From Thermohalobaculum sediminis (GTDB taxonomy: Bacteria; Pseudomonadota; Alphaproteobacteria; Rhodobacterales; Rhodobacteraceae): 64,000 nt of DNA. The stretch lies in assembly GCF_023487995.1 (NCBI RefSeq), contig NZ_JAMFKN010000004.1, positions 124,001 to 188,000 of the forward strand, read 5' to 3'. A program made the position numbers and the translations under genes. This document shows, in pieces, positions 18,519 through 27,270 of the stretch. Position 1 is the first letter of the stretch; every line of letters begins with the position of its first letter. The notes below the pieces were generated by a model, which was given only the letters and a program-made list of their open reading frames with translations, ran no database searches and had not been told where the DNA came from.

Positions 18519-18959
18519 ATGCGCAAGACCGCCCTCGCCCTCGCCGCCGCAACCGCCCTCGCCCTGCCCGCGCTTCCCGCTGCGGCCGACGATATGGCGC
18601 GGCTCGTGACCATCCTCACCGCGCCCGAGCCGCAGACCCAACTCATGGCCATGGTGCTGACCATGCAGGCGGTCCAGCAGGGCGCACGGGCGCGCATCCT
18701 GCTCTGCGGCCCGGCGGGAGACATCGCGCTGAAGCATGCGCCTGCGGGCGCCACCGCGCCCCAGCCGCCGCGCGACATGAGCCCGCAGGGCCTGATGAGG
18801 AAGATCATGGAGACCGGCGCCCCGGTCGAGGTCTGCGCGATCTACCTGCCGGGCAAGGGCGTGGGCCCCGAGGCGCTGATCGAGGGCGTTACCGCCGCCA
18901 GACCCGACGCGATGGCGGCCGAACTGCTGAAGGAGAACACCCGCATCCTCAGCTTCTGA
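18519..18959 (+). CDS. Exported DsrE-like small protein
   Basis: 146 residues from the ATG at 18519, with AAAAGGAGAAG at 18504-18514 as ribosome-binding site. A signal peptide runs to about residue 24 (L-P-A-A-A-D-D). The rest has the DsrE/DsrF-like alternating fold: L-V-T-I-L-T-A near the start, A-R-I-L-L-C-G-P-A-G in the middle, and a second V-E-V-C-A-I-Y-L-P segment. Two cysteines are kept (Cys69 and Cys108 approximately). DsrE-fold proteins often carry sulfur on cysteine; a periplasmic one could handle sulfur or a redox partner, but this is not shown. The 293 bases upstream are divergent from the ureohydrolase and should hold both promoters. Confidence 0.6.
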   Translation: MRKTALALAAATALALPALPAAADDMARLVTILTAPEPQTQLMAMVLTMQAVQQGARARILLCGPAGDIALKHAPAGATAPQPPRDMSPQGLMRKIMETGAPVEVCAIYLPGKGVGPEALIEGVTAARPDAMAAELLKENTRILSF

Positions 18960-18974
18960 TCGGTTCGGGCGCGA

Positions 18975-19000
18975 ACGCCGGCCCTGTAGGGGGCCGGCGT
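18975..19000. terminator. Bidirectional stem-loop between convergent genes
   Basis: ACGCCGGCCC (18975-18984) is fully complementary to GGGCCGGCGT (18991-19000) around a six-base loop. It sits between the ends of two converging genes. There is no clear T run on either side, so termination may depend on the stem alone. Confidence 0.6.
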
Positions 19001-19050
19001 CATTCCTCGCGCATCGCCACGCCAAGCGCATTGCCCGAGTTGCGTTGGGT

Positions 19051-20121
19051 TCACTTCGGCAGGTCGCCCTCGACGCCCTCTACGAACCAATCCATGCCCA
19101 GTAGCATGCCATCGTCGGCCACGGCGCCCGCGGCGATGCGCTCGACCCCGTCACGGTCCTTGATCGGCCCGGTGAAGGGGTGCACGGCGCCCGAGGCCAC
19201 GGCGGCCTCGGCGGCCTTGGCGGCGGCCACCACGTCGTCGGGCATGTTCGCGTAGGGCGCCATCACCACTTCGCCGGCGGCAAGGCCCTTCCACGAATCC
19301 TGGCTCTCCCAGGTGCCTTCCAGCACTGCGCGGGTGCGTTCGATGTAATACGGCGCCCAGTCGTCGATGATCGCGGTCAGCTGCGCGTTCGGTCCGAACT
19401 TGGCCATGTCGGACGCCTGCCCGAAGGCCTTGACCCCCGTCTCCTCGGCCACCTGCACGGGGGCCGGGCTGTCGGTGTGCTGCATGATGATGTCGGCGCC
19501 CTGCGCGATCAGCGCCTTGGCCGCGTCCGCCTCGCGGCCCGGGTCGTACCACGAGTTCACCCAGATCACCTGCGTGGTAATGTCCGGGTTCACCGCGCGC
19601 GCCGCCAGCGTGGCCGCGTTGATGCCGCGCACCACCTCGGGGATCGGGACCGAGGCGATGTAGCCGATCTTGTTGGTCTTCGTCATGTGCCCGGCGATGG
19701 TGCCGATCACGTGGCGCCCCTCGTAGAACCGGGCCGAGTACGTCGAGAGGTTCGGCGCCCGCTTGTAGCCGGTCGCGTGCTCGAACTTCACGTCGGGGAA
19801 CTGCTCGGCCACCTTCAGCGTGGGGTCCATGAAGCCGAACGAGGTGGTGAAGATCAGCCCGTGCCCCGAGGCGGCAAGCTGGCGGATCACCCGCTCGGCG
19901 TCCGGGCCCTCCGAGACGCTTTCGACATAGGTCGTCTCGACCTTGTCCCCGAACTCCTTCTCGATGGCGAGCCGCCCCTGGTCGTGCTGATAGCTCCAGC
20001 CGAAGTCGCCGATCGGTCCGACATAGATGAAGCCCACCTTCAGCTTGTCCTGCGCCTGGGCGGGCAGGCCGAGCCCGGCCAGCGCCAGCGCGCCGAGGGC
20101 GAGGAATGTTCTGCGGATCAT
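19051..20121 (-). CDS. BMP-family ABC importer binding protein (PnrA/Med-like)
   Basis: 356 residues from the ATG at 20121, with AGGGAG eight bases upstream; an ATG at 20145 would lengthen the signal peptide. The signal peptide ends L-P-A-Q-A-Q. The body shows the BMP fold: V-G-F-I-Y-V-G-P-I-G-D-F-G-W near 30, G-H-G-L-I-F-T-T-S-F-G near 87, Y-E-G-R-H-V-I-G-T near 135. Relatives bind purine nucleosides, so this should be the periplasmic subunit for the permeases and ATPase at 22278-26191, although an AraC gene and a convergent hydrolase gene separate them. It probably follows the AraC gene in one transcript (120 bases apart). Confidence 0.88.
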   Translation of the reverse strand: MIRRTFLALGALALAGLGLPAQAQDKLKVGFIYVGPIGDFGWSYQHDQGRLAIEKEFGDKVETTYVESVSEGPDAERVIRQLAASGHGLIFTTSFGFMDPTLKVAEQFPDVKFEHATGYKRAPNLSTYSARFYEGRHVIGTIAGHMTKTNKIGYIASVPIPEVVRGINAATLAARAVNPDITTQVIWVNSWYDPGREADAAKALIAQGADIIMQHTDSPAPVQVAEETGVKAFGQASDMAKFGPNAQLTAIIDDWAPYYIERTRAVLEGTWESQDSWKGLAAGEVVMAPYANMPDDVVAAAKAAEAAVASGAVHPFTGPIKDRDGVERIAAGAVADDGMLLGMDWFVEGVEGDLPK

Positions 20122-20241
20122 CGGAGACTCCCTGTTCGTGGTCATGCGCCAGTTGTGTGCGGCCCGCCCGGCGAGTCGGGCATGCCTCCTCTCGCGCCCA
20201 TGTTTCGCGGATTGCGTGAAAAGTCCACGCCTTGCGAGGCT

Positions 20242-21162
20242 TCAGCCGGCCTCCCCGTCGATGCCGCCGCGAAACCCGCGCGGCGAGACTCCGCTGTGCT
20301 GCGTGAAGGCGCGCGCGAAGGCGCTGCGGCTGGCGAAGCCCGCCTGCTCGGCGATCCGCTTCACCGGCAGTCCGCTGTTGGCGAGCAGGTCGGCCGCGTG
20401 ACGCATCCTGAGCTCGCGCAGCAGCTCCATCGGCCCGCTGCCATAGGCCGCGGCGAAATGCCGGGCGAAGGAGGCGCGGCTCATCCCGGCCTCGCGCGCC
20501 AGGCCCTCGACGCTGTGCGCGGCGCCCGGCGCGTCGAGCATGCGCCTCAGCGCCGCCCAGAGCCGCTCGTCGGCCAATGCCGCCATCCACTCGAGCGCCC
20601 GGTCGCGCGCGGCGAGGCGACGGCGGATCAGCTGGATCATGCATTGCAGCAGCAGGGCCCGGATCATCGCCCGGCTGCCGAGCCCCGGCGCGGCAAGCTC
20701 GGCGAGCAGCCGCTCGACCGTCCCCGCCACCACCGCGTCCTCGGCCACGTCCAGCACGATCGGCTGGCGGATCAGGTCCACGAGCCCCGAGGTGCCCCTG
20801 AGCGCCACCTGAACATGGCTGCAGATCGCGCGCAGGCTGCCCGCGCCGGCGTCGGCCGGCTCGCCGCCGATGTGCTCGACCAGCTCGACCTCGGCGGGCC
20901 GGCAGTCCGGCAGTGGCGGCCCCGGTTCGCCCGCGCCGTGGAGCGCGTGGGGCATCAGCGCCGGCATCAGCACGAGGCTGCCGGGGCCAACTCGAAGCGC
21001 AGGTCGGTCGGGGATTCGGATTTCGCCCCGCCCGCCCAGGATGTATTGCAGCGTCGTGCCCGCCGGGCGGCCCAGCGGCAGGGTGCAGCGCCCGTGCAGG
21101 GTGCAGAGCGCGAAGGGCTCGGCCCCCAGCTCCATGGCATCGAAGACATGCTCGAACGACAT
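20242..21162 (-). CDS. AraC-family regulator with N-terminal cupin
   Basis: 306 residues from the ATG at 21162; longer reading frames would run into the divergent gene. The N-terminal half is a cupin sensor (G-P-G-S-L-V-L-M-P-A near 55, P-H-A-L-H-G). The C-terminal 90 residues carry two helix-turn-helix motifs (L-A-R-E-A-G-M-S-R-A-S-F and R-I-A-E-Q-A-G-F-A-S-R-S) and the AraC signature F-A-R-A-F-T-Q-H-S-G-V-S-P. It is divergent from the isochorismatase-like gene and upstream of the BMP binding-protein gene, so it likely controls both in response to the imported compound. Confidence 0.88.
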   Translation of the reverse strand: MSFEHVFDAMELGAEPFALCTLHGRCTLPLGRPAGTTLQYILGGRGEIRIPDRPALRVGPGSLVLMPALMPHALHGAGEPGPPLPDCRPAEVELVEHIGGEPADAGAGSLRAICSHVQVALRGTSGLVDLIRQPIVLDVAEDAVVAGTVERLLAELAAPGLGSRAMIRALLLQCMIQLIRRRLAARDRALEWMAALADERLWAALRRMLDAPGAAHSVEGLAREAGMSRASFARHFAAAYGSGPMELLRELRMRHAADLLANSGLPVKRIAEQAGFASRSAFARAFTQHSGVSPRGFRGGIDGEAG

Positions 21163-21319
21163 GCTGCCATCCTGCCGGCCCGAGTGGCGATCGGATACCA
21201 ATTCTCCCCCTTCAAGGCCATATTTGAGACGCAAGGGCACATCGTATCGCCCATCGTCCGGCTTGGGGGAAGCCCCGGGGAAAGCCCCGGCGGGCACCCG
21301 ATCCACGGAGGAGACGACG
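21163..21319. promoter_or_regulatory. Divergent control region with tandem palindromes
   Basis: The 157 bases between the AraC gene and the hydrolase gene contain two abutting imperfect palindromes, GGGGAAGCCCC (21266-21276) and GGGGAAAGCCCC (21277-21288), just before the GGAGGAGA ribosome-binding site of the hydrolase gene. AraC proteins usually bind direct half-sites, so these may be operator half-sites or leader hairpins. A TTGAGA at 21224 is a possible -35 for the plus strand, with no strong -10. Confidence 0.4.
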
Positions 21320-22129
21320 ATGAGTGATGATTGCTGCAACCACGGCATCAGCCGCCGCGCGGCGCTGACCGGCGGTGTTGCGGCCGCCGCTGCGGCCGTT
21401 GCCGCCGCCCGGCCTGCAATGGCCCAGGCCGCCGATCCTTACGCCGACCCGGCCGAGCCCGCGCTGCCGCCCAGCGACATGAAGCTTGACCTCAGCCGGG
21501 CGGCACTCGTGGTGACCGACCCGCAGAACGACTTCCTTAGCCCGAACGGCGTGACCTGGGGCGTGGTCGGCCCCTCGGTCGAGAAGCACAACACGGTCGC
21601 GAACATCGAGAAGCTGTTCAAGGCAGCCAAGGCGCGCGACATGACCGTCGCGGTCTCGCCGCACTACTATTACCCGACCGATCACGGCTGGAAGTTCGAG
21701 GGCGCGCTCGAGAAGCTGATGCACAAGATCGGCATGTTCGACCGCAAGGGGGCGCTGAGCCTCGAGGGCTTCGAGGGCTCGGGCGCCGACTTCCTCGAGC
21801 TCTACAAGCCCTACATCAACGACGGCAAGACGATCGTCACCTCGCCGCACAAGGTCTATGGGCCGGAATCGAACGACATGATCCTCCAGCTTCGCAAGCA
21901 GAAGGTGGACCAGATCATCCTGGCTGGCATGTCGGCCAACCTGTGCACGGAATCGCACATGCGCGAGTTCCTCGAGCAGGGCTTCGAGGTTGCCGTGGTC
22001 AAGGACGCGACCGCTGCGGCGATGCTGCCCGAGGGCGATGGCTACCTCGCGGCGCTGGTGAACTTCCGCTACATGGCCAACGCCGTCTGGACCACCGAGC
22101 AGGCGGTCGAGCTGATCGCCAACGCCTGA
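21320..22129 (+). CDS. Tat-exported isochorismatase-fold cysteine hydrolase
   Basis: 269 residues from the ATG at 21320 (GGAGGAGA at 21307-21314). The N terminus has S-R-R-A-A-L then a long Ala stretch ending A-M-A-Q, a twin-arginine signal. The catalytic triad of the family is present: Asp67 in T-D-P-Q-N-D-F, Lys178 in P-H-K-V-Y, Cys209 in G-M-S-A-N-L-C-T-E-S. Members hydrolyse amides (nicotinamide, biuret, N-carbamoylsarcosine) or isochorismate; most are cytoplasmic, so export of a folded enzyme is unusual. Divergence from the AraC regulator and nearness to a BMP importer suggest it trims a compound in the periplasm before uptake (inference). Confidence 0.82.
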   Translation: MSDDCCNHGISRRAALTGGVAAAAAAVAAARPAMAQAADPYADPAEPALPPSDMKLDLSRAALVVTDPQNDFLSPNGVTWGVVGPSVEKHNTVANIEKLFKAAKARDMTVAVSPHYYYPTDHGWKFEGALEKLMHKIGMFDRKGALSLEGFEGSGADFLELYKPYINDGKTIVTSPHKVYGPESNDMILQLRKQKVDQIILAGMSANLCTESHMREFLEQGFEVAVVKDATAAAMLPEGDGYLAALVNFRYMANAVWTTEQAVELIANA

Positions 22130-22150
22130 TCCGGCCCGAACGAGGGACAG

Positions 22151-22214
22151 CGGGCTCCCCGCCGCGCGCGCCACGGAAACGCGGCGCACGGCGGGGGCGG
22201 GGTGCCGGAGCCCG
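22151..22214. terminator. Nested inverted repeats between convergent genes
   Basis: CGGGCTCC (22151-22158) pairs with GGAGCCCG (22207-22214), and inside it GCCGCG (22161-22166) pairs with CGCGGC (22180-22185). The nested structure lies between two converging genes and could stop transcription from both sides. No T run is seen. Confidence 0.4.
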
Positions 22215-22277
22215 GAACGGGCCACGCATCCCGCGTTCTCGGCGCGCATCCCCCAGCGCGCCGGCCGCGCCGGGCGC

Positions 22278-23189
22278 TCAGCGCTCGGCGCGGAAGGGCC
22301 GGCCGATCGCGGCCGGGGCGTTGGCGCGGGTGAGGTTCACGTCGCGCGAGATGACGACCAGTGCCACGATCGTGGCGAGATAGGGCGCCATCGCCAGCAT
22401 CTGCGAGGGCAGTCGGATGCCCCAGTCCTGCCCGTAGAACTGCAACTGCGTGACCGCGGCGAACAGGTAGGCCCCCGCCACCAGCCGTCCCGGCCGCCAG
22501 GTCGCGAACACCACCAGCGCCAGCGCGATCCAGCCGCGCCCCGCGGTCATGTTCTCGCCCCACATCGGCGTGTAGGCGAGGCTCAGATACGCGCCGCCGA
22601 GCCCCGCGCAGGCACCGCCGAAGAGGGTCGCGAGCACCCGCACCCGCACGACGTGGAAGCCCAGCGCATGCGCGCCCTCGGGGTTGTCGCCGACCGCGCG
22701 CAGCATCAGGCCCGCACGCGTCCGCCCCAGGAACCACGCGACCGCCGCCGCGAGCGCGAGCGCCAGGTACACCATCGCGTCGTGCCCCAGCAGGATGCGC
22801 CCCAGCATGGTGGTGTCGCTGACGCCGGGGATGCCGAATTTCCCCAGCGGCCGGATCGTCTGGCCGACGAAGCCCTGTCCGATCAGCCCTGACGCTCCGA
22901 CCCCGAAAATCGTGAGCGCGAGCCCCGTGGCCGCCTGGTTCGCGAGCAGGCCCAGCGCCACCAGCGCAAAGACGGCCGCGAGCGCCGCCCCCGCCGCCGC
23001 CCCCGCCACCATTCCCGCCGCGGACGAGCCGGTCGAGAAGGCCACCGCGAAGGCCGCGACCGCCCCCATCAGCATCATCCCCTCGACGCCGAGGTTGAGC
23101 ACGCCTGCGCGCTCGGCCACCAGCTCGCCCAGCCCCGCCAGCAGGAAGGGCGTGGCCGCGATCAGGACCGAGATGAGGAAGGCTTCCAT
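22278..23189 (-). CDS. BMP-type ABC importer permease, second subunit
   Basis: 303 residues from the ATG at 23189. Eight to ten hydrophobic helices. The family motif [12 protein letters not shown] is near residue 30, and the cytoplasmic loop [10 protein letters not shown] is near 180. It is the NupQ/YufQ-like partner of the permease at 23568-24638. It is the last gene of the importer block, 16 bases after the cupin gene. Confidence 0.9.
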   Translation of the reverse strand: MEAFLISVLIAATPFLLAGLGELVAERAGVLNLGVEGMMLMGAVAAFAVAFSTGSSAAGMVAGAAAGAALAAVFALVALGLLANQAATGLALTIFGVGASGLIGQGFVGQTIRPLGKFGIPGVSDTTMLGRILLGHDAMVYLALALAAAVAWFLGRTRAGLMLRAVGDNPEGAHALGFHVVRVRVLATLFGGACAGLGGAYLSLAYTPMWGENMTAGRGWIALALVVFATWRPGRLVAGAYLFAAVTQLQFYGQDWGIRLPSQMLAMAPYLATIVALVVISRDVNLTRANAPAAIGRPFRAER

Positions 23190-23205
23190 CGCGCTGCGCC
23201 GCCTG

Positions 23206-23571
23206 TCAGATCCGCACGCCCTGCGGCGCGGTGAAGTCGGGGTCGTCCACATTCCCGGTGTTCTTCACGCCCGCGGGCTCGAACAGCAGGACCTCGGCTT
23301 CCTCCGCGGCGACCGGGCGGTGCTCGACACCCTTCGGCACCACCAGCGCCTCGCCGGGCCCCAGCGTCACCGCATGGTCGCGGAACTCCAGCCGGATGGT
23401 GCCGCGCCAGACCAGGAACATCTCGTCCACCTCGTCGTGGCGGTGCCACGGGAAGGCGCCCTTCAGCTTGGCGAGCTTGACCTCCTGCCCGTTCAGTTCG
23501 GCCACCACCTTGGGCCGCCAGTGTTCGGCGATCAGCCCGAACTTCTCGCCCAGTGCGATCTTCGCGGTCAT
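23206..23571 (-). CDS. Small cupin protein embedded in the importer operon
   Basis: 121 residues. Cupin motif 1 is [10 protein letters not shown] (about 43-52) and motif 2 is P-K-G-V-E-H-R-P near 80, so a mononuclear metal site with three His and a Glu is complete. Its ATG overlaps the end of the first permease gene by four bases (ATGA) and the second permease gene follows after 16 bases; it is therefore made with the importer. Single-domain cupins include isomerases, dioxygenases and sensors. No specific reaction can be assigned. Confidence 0.75.
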   Translation of the reverse strand: MTAKIALGEKFGLIAEHWRPKVVAELNGQEVKLAKLKGAFPWHRHDEVDEMFLVWRGTIRLEFRDHAVTLGPGEALVVPKGVEHRPVAAEEAEVLLFEPAGVKNTGNVDDPDFTAPQGVRI

Positions 23572-24638
23572 GCCGCGGCCCTCCTTCGCCAGATGATGCG
23601 GTGCCGGATCAGCGTGTCGCAGCCCAAGAGGAAGAACAGCAGCATGCCCTGGAAGATGCCGGTCACGTTCTTGGGCAGCTTCAGCAGGATCTGCGCGTTC
23701 TCGCCGCCGATGTAGCTGACCGCCAGCACCAGCCCGCCGAACAGCGCACCCGCAGGGTTGAGCCGCCCAAGGAACGCCGCGATGATCGCGACGAAGCCAT
23801 AGCCCGCCGAGATGTCGGGCTGCAGCTGGTGCACAGTCGCCGAGACCTCGATGGCGCCCGCAAGCCCCGCGAGCCCGCCCGAGAGCAGCAGCGCGAACCA
23901 CACCGCGCCCGCTTGCGAGAACCCCGCGAAGGCCCCGGCGCGCGGCGCCGCGCCGATCACCCTGAGCTCGAAGCCGCGCATCGTGCGGCCCATCATCAGC
24001 ATCAGCGCGACCGCCACGACGACCGCCACGATCACCCCGGCATGCAGCCGCGTGCCCTCGAGGATCACCGGCATCTGGAAGGTCGCCGTGAAATCCCGGC
24101 TCTGCGGAAAGCCGAAGCCCAGCGGGTCGCGCCAGGGCCCGCGCACCGCCCAGTCCAGCATGAGCGCCGCGACATAGGTCAGCATCAGCGACACCAGGAT
24201 CTCGTTCGCGTTGAAGCGCGTCCGCAACAGCGCCGGCACGGCCGCCCAGACGAGGCCCCCGGTCACGCCCGCCGCAAGGTAGAGCAGGAACCATGCCGTC
24301 CCCGTGGCCTCAGGCGCGCCCAGCGCGACCAGGCCCCCCGCCATCGCGCCCGCCACGTATTGCCCCGCCGCGCCGATGTTCCACACATTCGCCCGGAACG
24401 AGACCGCGAGCCCCGCGCCGATCAGCGCGAGCGGCACCGCCTTCACCACCAGCTCGGCCCGCGAATAGCCATCCATGAAGGGCGAGACGAAATAGACCCA
24501 CAGCGCCTCGGCCGGATCACGCCCCATCAGCGCGAACATGACCGCGCCCGCCACCAGCGTGAGCCCGATCGCGATCACCGGCGAGGCCAGCGTCATCAGC
24601 GCCGAGGGCTCGGCGCGCGCCTCCAGCCGGGGGATCAT
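23568..24638 (-). CDS. BMP-type ABC importer permease, first subunit
   Basis: 356 residues from the ATG at 24638. Nine or ten membrane helices. The typical segment S-F-R-A-N-V-W-N-I-G-A-A-G-Q is near residue 80 and R-F-N-A-N-E-I-L-V-S near 145. It is the NupP/YufP-like subunit. Both ends overlap its neighbours by four bases (ATPase gene upstream, cupin gene downstream), implying translational coupling. Confidence 0.9.
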   Translation of the reverse strand: MIPRLEARAEPSALMTLASPVIAIGLTLVAGAVMFALMGRDPAEALWVYFVSPFMDGYSRAELVVKAVPLALIGAGLAVSFRANVWNIGAAGQYVAGAMAGGLVALGAPEATGTAWFLLYLAAGVTGGLVWAAVPALLRTRFNANEILVSLMLTYVAALMLDWAVRGPWRDPLGFGFPQSRDFTATFQMPVILEGTRLHAGVIVAVVVAVALMLMMGRTMRGFELRVIGAAPRAGAFAGFSQAGAVWFALLLSGGLAGLAGAIEVSATVHQLQPDISAGYGFVAIIAAFLGRLNPAGALFGGLVLAVSYIGGENAQILLKLPKNVTGIFQGMLLFFLLGCDTLIRHRIIWRRRAAA

Positions 24639-26191
24639 GCGTGCGCCTCCGCGGGATGGCGGTCGTCGCGGTCGGCGCCCGGGTCGGCGCCACCCATCAG
24701 CAGGCCCACCGTCTCGGCGTCGAGCTCGCCCACCGGCCGCGGGGCCGACAGCCGCCCGGTGTGGATCACCGCGACCCGGTCGGCGATGGCGAACAGTTCC
24801 TCCAGATCCTGGCTGATGACAAGCACCGCCGCACCCCGCCGAGCGAGGTCGATCAATGCCTGCCGGATCACCACCGCCGCCCCCGGGTCCACCCCCCATG
24901 TCGGCTGGTTGACCACCAGCACGCCCGGCTCGCGCAGGATCTCGCGGCCGACCACGAACTTCTGGAGATTGCCACCCGAGAGCGAGCCCGCCCGGGGATG
25001 CGCCCCGCCCGCGCGGACATCGAACGCCGTCCGCACCCGCGCGGCCCACGCCGCCGTTCGCCCGGCCCTGATCCAGCCCGCGGGCCCCGACAGCCGCTCG
25101 GCGCGGTGGTGCGAGAGCAGCACGTTCTCGGGCAGCCCCATCTCGGGCACCGCGGCGTGGCCCGCGCGCTCCTCGGGCACGAAGGCGGCACCCGCCAGCC
25201 GCCGCGCGTCGGGGCCGAGATGCCCGACCGCGCGGCCGTCCACGGCGATCGCCTCGGGTCGGGGCGCGCGGCGCTCGCCGATCAGCGCCTGCATCAGCTC
25301 CGACTGTCCCTCGCCCGCGACGCCCGCGATGCCGAGGATCTCGCCGCCCCGCACGTCGAGGCTCACCTCATGCAGCGCCGTGCCGAACTGCGAGGGGGCG
25401 GGCAGGCTCAAGGATCGGATCGCGAGCCGCACCGGCCCCGCCGCCGCCCCGTCCGCGCGCCCCACCTGCGCCACGTCGCGCCCGACCATCAGCGCCGCGA
25501 TCTCGGCCGAGCTGACCGCGCGCGGGTCGCATTCGGCCACCACCTCGCCCGCGCGCAGCACCGTCGCGGCCTCGCAGAGCGCGCGCACCTCGTCGAGCTT
25601 GTGGGAGATGTAGAGGATCGCCACCCCCTCGTCCGAGAGGCGCCTCAGCGTGGCGAACAGAAGCGCGCCCTCCTGCGGCGTCAGCACCGAGGTGGGCTCG
25701 TCCATGATCAGAAGTCGGGGCGCCTGCAAGAGGCAGCGGATGATCTCGACCCGCTGCTTCTCGCCGGCCGAGAGCGAATGCACAGCGCGGTTCGGGTCGA
25801 TCGCCAGCCCATAGGCGCGCGACACCTCGGCGATCCGGGCGCCGAGGCCCCGCATCCTCTCGCCCGGCAATGCCAGCGCGATGTTCTCGGCCACCGTGAG
25901 CGCGTCGAACAGGTTGAAATGCTGGAACACCATGCCGATGCCCATGTCGCGCGCGGCGGCGGGCGAGGCGATCTCGACCGCGCGCCCCTCCCAGCGGAAC
26001 TCGCCCGCGCTTGGGGCCAGCACGCCGTAGATCATCTTCACGAGGGTCGATTTGCCCGCCCCGTTCTCGCCCAGGAGCGCGTGCCGCTCGCCCGCCCGGA
26101 TGGCGAGGCTCACGTCGCGGTTCGCGGCAAAGCTCCCGAACAGCCGGGTGATCCCCCGCGCCTCGAGAAGCGGCACTGCGGCATCGGTCAT
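24635..26191 (-). CDS. BMP-type ABC importer ATPase with two nucleotide-binding domains
   Basis: 518 residues from the ATG at 26191. The first domain has Walker A G-E-N-G-A-G-K-S-T-L near 43 and signature L-S-A-G-E-K-Q-R-V. The second has a degenerate Walker A (G-V-A-G-E-G-Q-S-E-L) and signature L-S-G-G-N-L-Q-K-F. This asymmetric double architecture is normal for nucleoside and sugar importers (NupO/RbsA type). It energises the two permeases that follow and overlaps the first by four bases. Confidence 0.92.
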   Translation of the reverse strand: MTDAAVPLLEARGITRLFGSFAANRDVSLAIRAGERHALLGENGAGKSTLVKMIYGVLAPSAGEFRWEGRAVEIASPAAARDMGIGMVFQHFNLFDALTVAENIALALPGERMRGLGARIAEVSRAYGLAIDPNRAVHSLSAGEKQRVEIIRCLLQAPRLLIMDEPTSVLTPQEGALLFATLRRLSDEGVAILYISHKLDEVRALCEAATVLRAGEVVAECDPRAVSSAEIAALMVGRDVAQVGRADGAAAGPVRLAIRSLSLPAPSQFGTALHEVSLDVRGGEILGIAGVAGEGQSELMQALIGERRAPRPEAIAVDGRAVGHLGPDARRLAGAAFVPEERAGHAAVPEMGLPENVLLSHHRAERLSGPAGWIRAGRTAAWAARVRTAFDVRAGGAHPRAGSLSGGNLQKFVVGREILREPGVLVVNQPTWGVDPGAAVVIRQALIDLARRGAAVLVISQDLEELFAIADRVAVIHTGRLSAPRPVGELDAETVGLLMGGADPGADRDDRHPAEAHA

Positions 26192-26294
26192 CGGCGGCGG
26201 CCCCCCGCGGCGCGGACGCGCCATTCCATCCATCGGGCACGGACGGGCCATGAAAGCGCGCCGCCCGCCGGCCCGCAAGCCCCGCGCGCCGCGA

Positions 26295-26663
26295 TCACGC
26301 CGAGGTCATCTCGATCATGGTGGTGAAGCCGCCGAAGATCATGCGCCGGCCGTCGAAGGGCATGGCCTCGCTCTCCATGATCCTGGCCATGCGCGGGTCC
26401 TCCATCACCTTCTTGACCACGGCGTCGCGATGGCGGCGGTTGCGGTAGGTGATCCAGGCGAGGATGACGGTCTCGTCGGCCTTGAGCTTGACCGCGCGCG
26501 GGAACGAGGTCGTCTTGCCATGTGGCGTGTCCTCGGCCCGGCATTCGACGTAAGTGAGCGCGCCGTGCTCGATCCACAGCTTGCCGGCCTTCCGCGCGAT
26601 CCGCTTGTAGGCGTCGAGGTTCTCCAGCGGCACCGCCAGAATGAAGCCGTCCACATAGGCCAT
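26295..26663 (-). CDS. DUF1428 family protein
   Basis: 122 residues, the usual size. It begins M-A-Y-V-D-G-F-I-L-A-V and keeps the family segments C-R-A-E-D-T-P-H-G-K near 42 and P-F-D-G-R-R-M near 102. It has a ferredoxin-like (dimeric alpha-beta barrel) fold, cytoplasmic, with no established reaction. It lies between the phosphoribosyltransferase gene and the importer ATPase gene on the same strand (24 and 103 bases), so it may share their transcript. Confidence 0.82.
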   Translation of the reverse strand: MAYVDGFILAVPLENLDAYKRIARKAGKLWIEHGALTYVECRAEDTPHGKTTSFPRAVKLKADETVILAWITYRNRRHRDAVVKKVMEDPRMARIMESEAMPFDGRRMIFGGFTTMIEMTSA

Positions 26664-26687
26664 GCCCGCCCCTCAGCTGCCCGCCGC

Positions 26688-27194
26688 TCAGCTCGTGCCG
26701 CGATAGGGCTCGACATACATGAGCGCCATGTCCCAGGGGAAGAAGATCCAGGTGTCCTGGCTCACCTCGGTCACATAGGTCTGGACCATCGGCTTTCCCT
26801 TGGGCTTGGCATAGACGGTGGCGAAATGCGCCTTGGGGTAGAGCCGGCGGATCACGTCGAGCGTGCGGCCGGTGTCCACGAGGTCGTCGATCACCAGCAC
26901 CCCCTCGCCGTCGCCCATCAGGTCGGCGTCGGGGGCCTTCAGCACCTTGGCGTCGAGCTGGCTCTGATGGTCGTAGGACTTCACGCTGATCGTGTCGACG
27001 ATGCGGATGTTGAGCTCGCGCGCGAGGATGCAGGCGGGGACCATGCCGCCGCGCGTGACCGCCACGACCGCCTTCCATGCGCCATCCGGCCCGGGCCCGT
27101 GCTTGTCGAGCCGCCAGGCCAGCGCCCGGCTGTCGCGGTGCATCTGCTCCCACGACACGTGAAACCCCTTCTCGTGCGGCAGCCTGTCGCTCAT
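26688..27194 (-). CDS. gpt: Xanthine-guanine phosphoribosyltransferase
   Basis: 168 residues from the ATG at 27194. It converts xanthine, guanine or hypoxanthine plus PRPP to the nucleotide. The PRPP-binding motif [13 protein letters not shown] is at 99-111, the purine/flexible-loop part S-Y-D-H-Q near 73-77 and the hood W-I-F-F-P-W near 149. Its place at the head of the BMP importer block supports purine or purine-nucleoside salvage as the role of that block. Confidence 0.88.
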   Translation of the reverse strand: MSDRLPHEKGFHVSWEQMHRDSRALAWRLDKHGPGPDGAWKAVVAVTRGGMVPACILARELNIRIVDTISVKSYDHQSQLDAKVLKAPDADLMGDGEGVLVIDDLVDTGRTLDVIRRLYPKAHFATVYAKPKGKPMVQTYVTEVSQDTWIFFPWDMALMYVEPYRGTS

Positions 27195-27242
27195 CGTTCC
27201 ACCTCGGATGACCTCCGGCCCGGCCGGCCGGATGGGGATCGT

Positions 27243-27270
27243 GCATAGCCGATCGCGCGGGCAAGGCAAA
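27243..27270 (-). promoter_or_regulatory. Candidate gpt promoter
   Basis: On the minus strand TTTGCC (27270-27265) and CTATGC (27248-27243) are 16 bases apart and sit about 50 bases before the gpt start. The match to sigma-70 boxes is moderate only. Confidence 0.3.

Noticed and set aside
19180-21327. Plus-strand frame spanning the BMP binding protein and AraC genes
   Set aside because: Crosses two confident minus-strand genes and has shadow-type composition.
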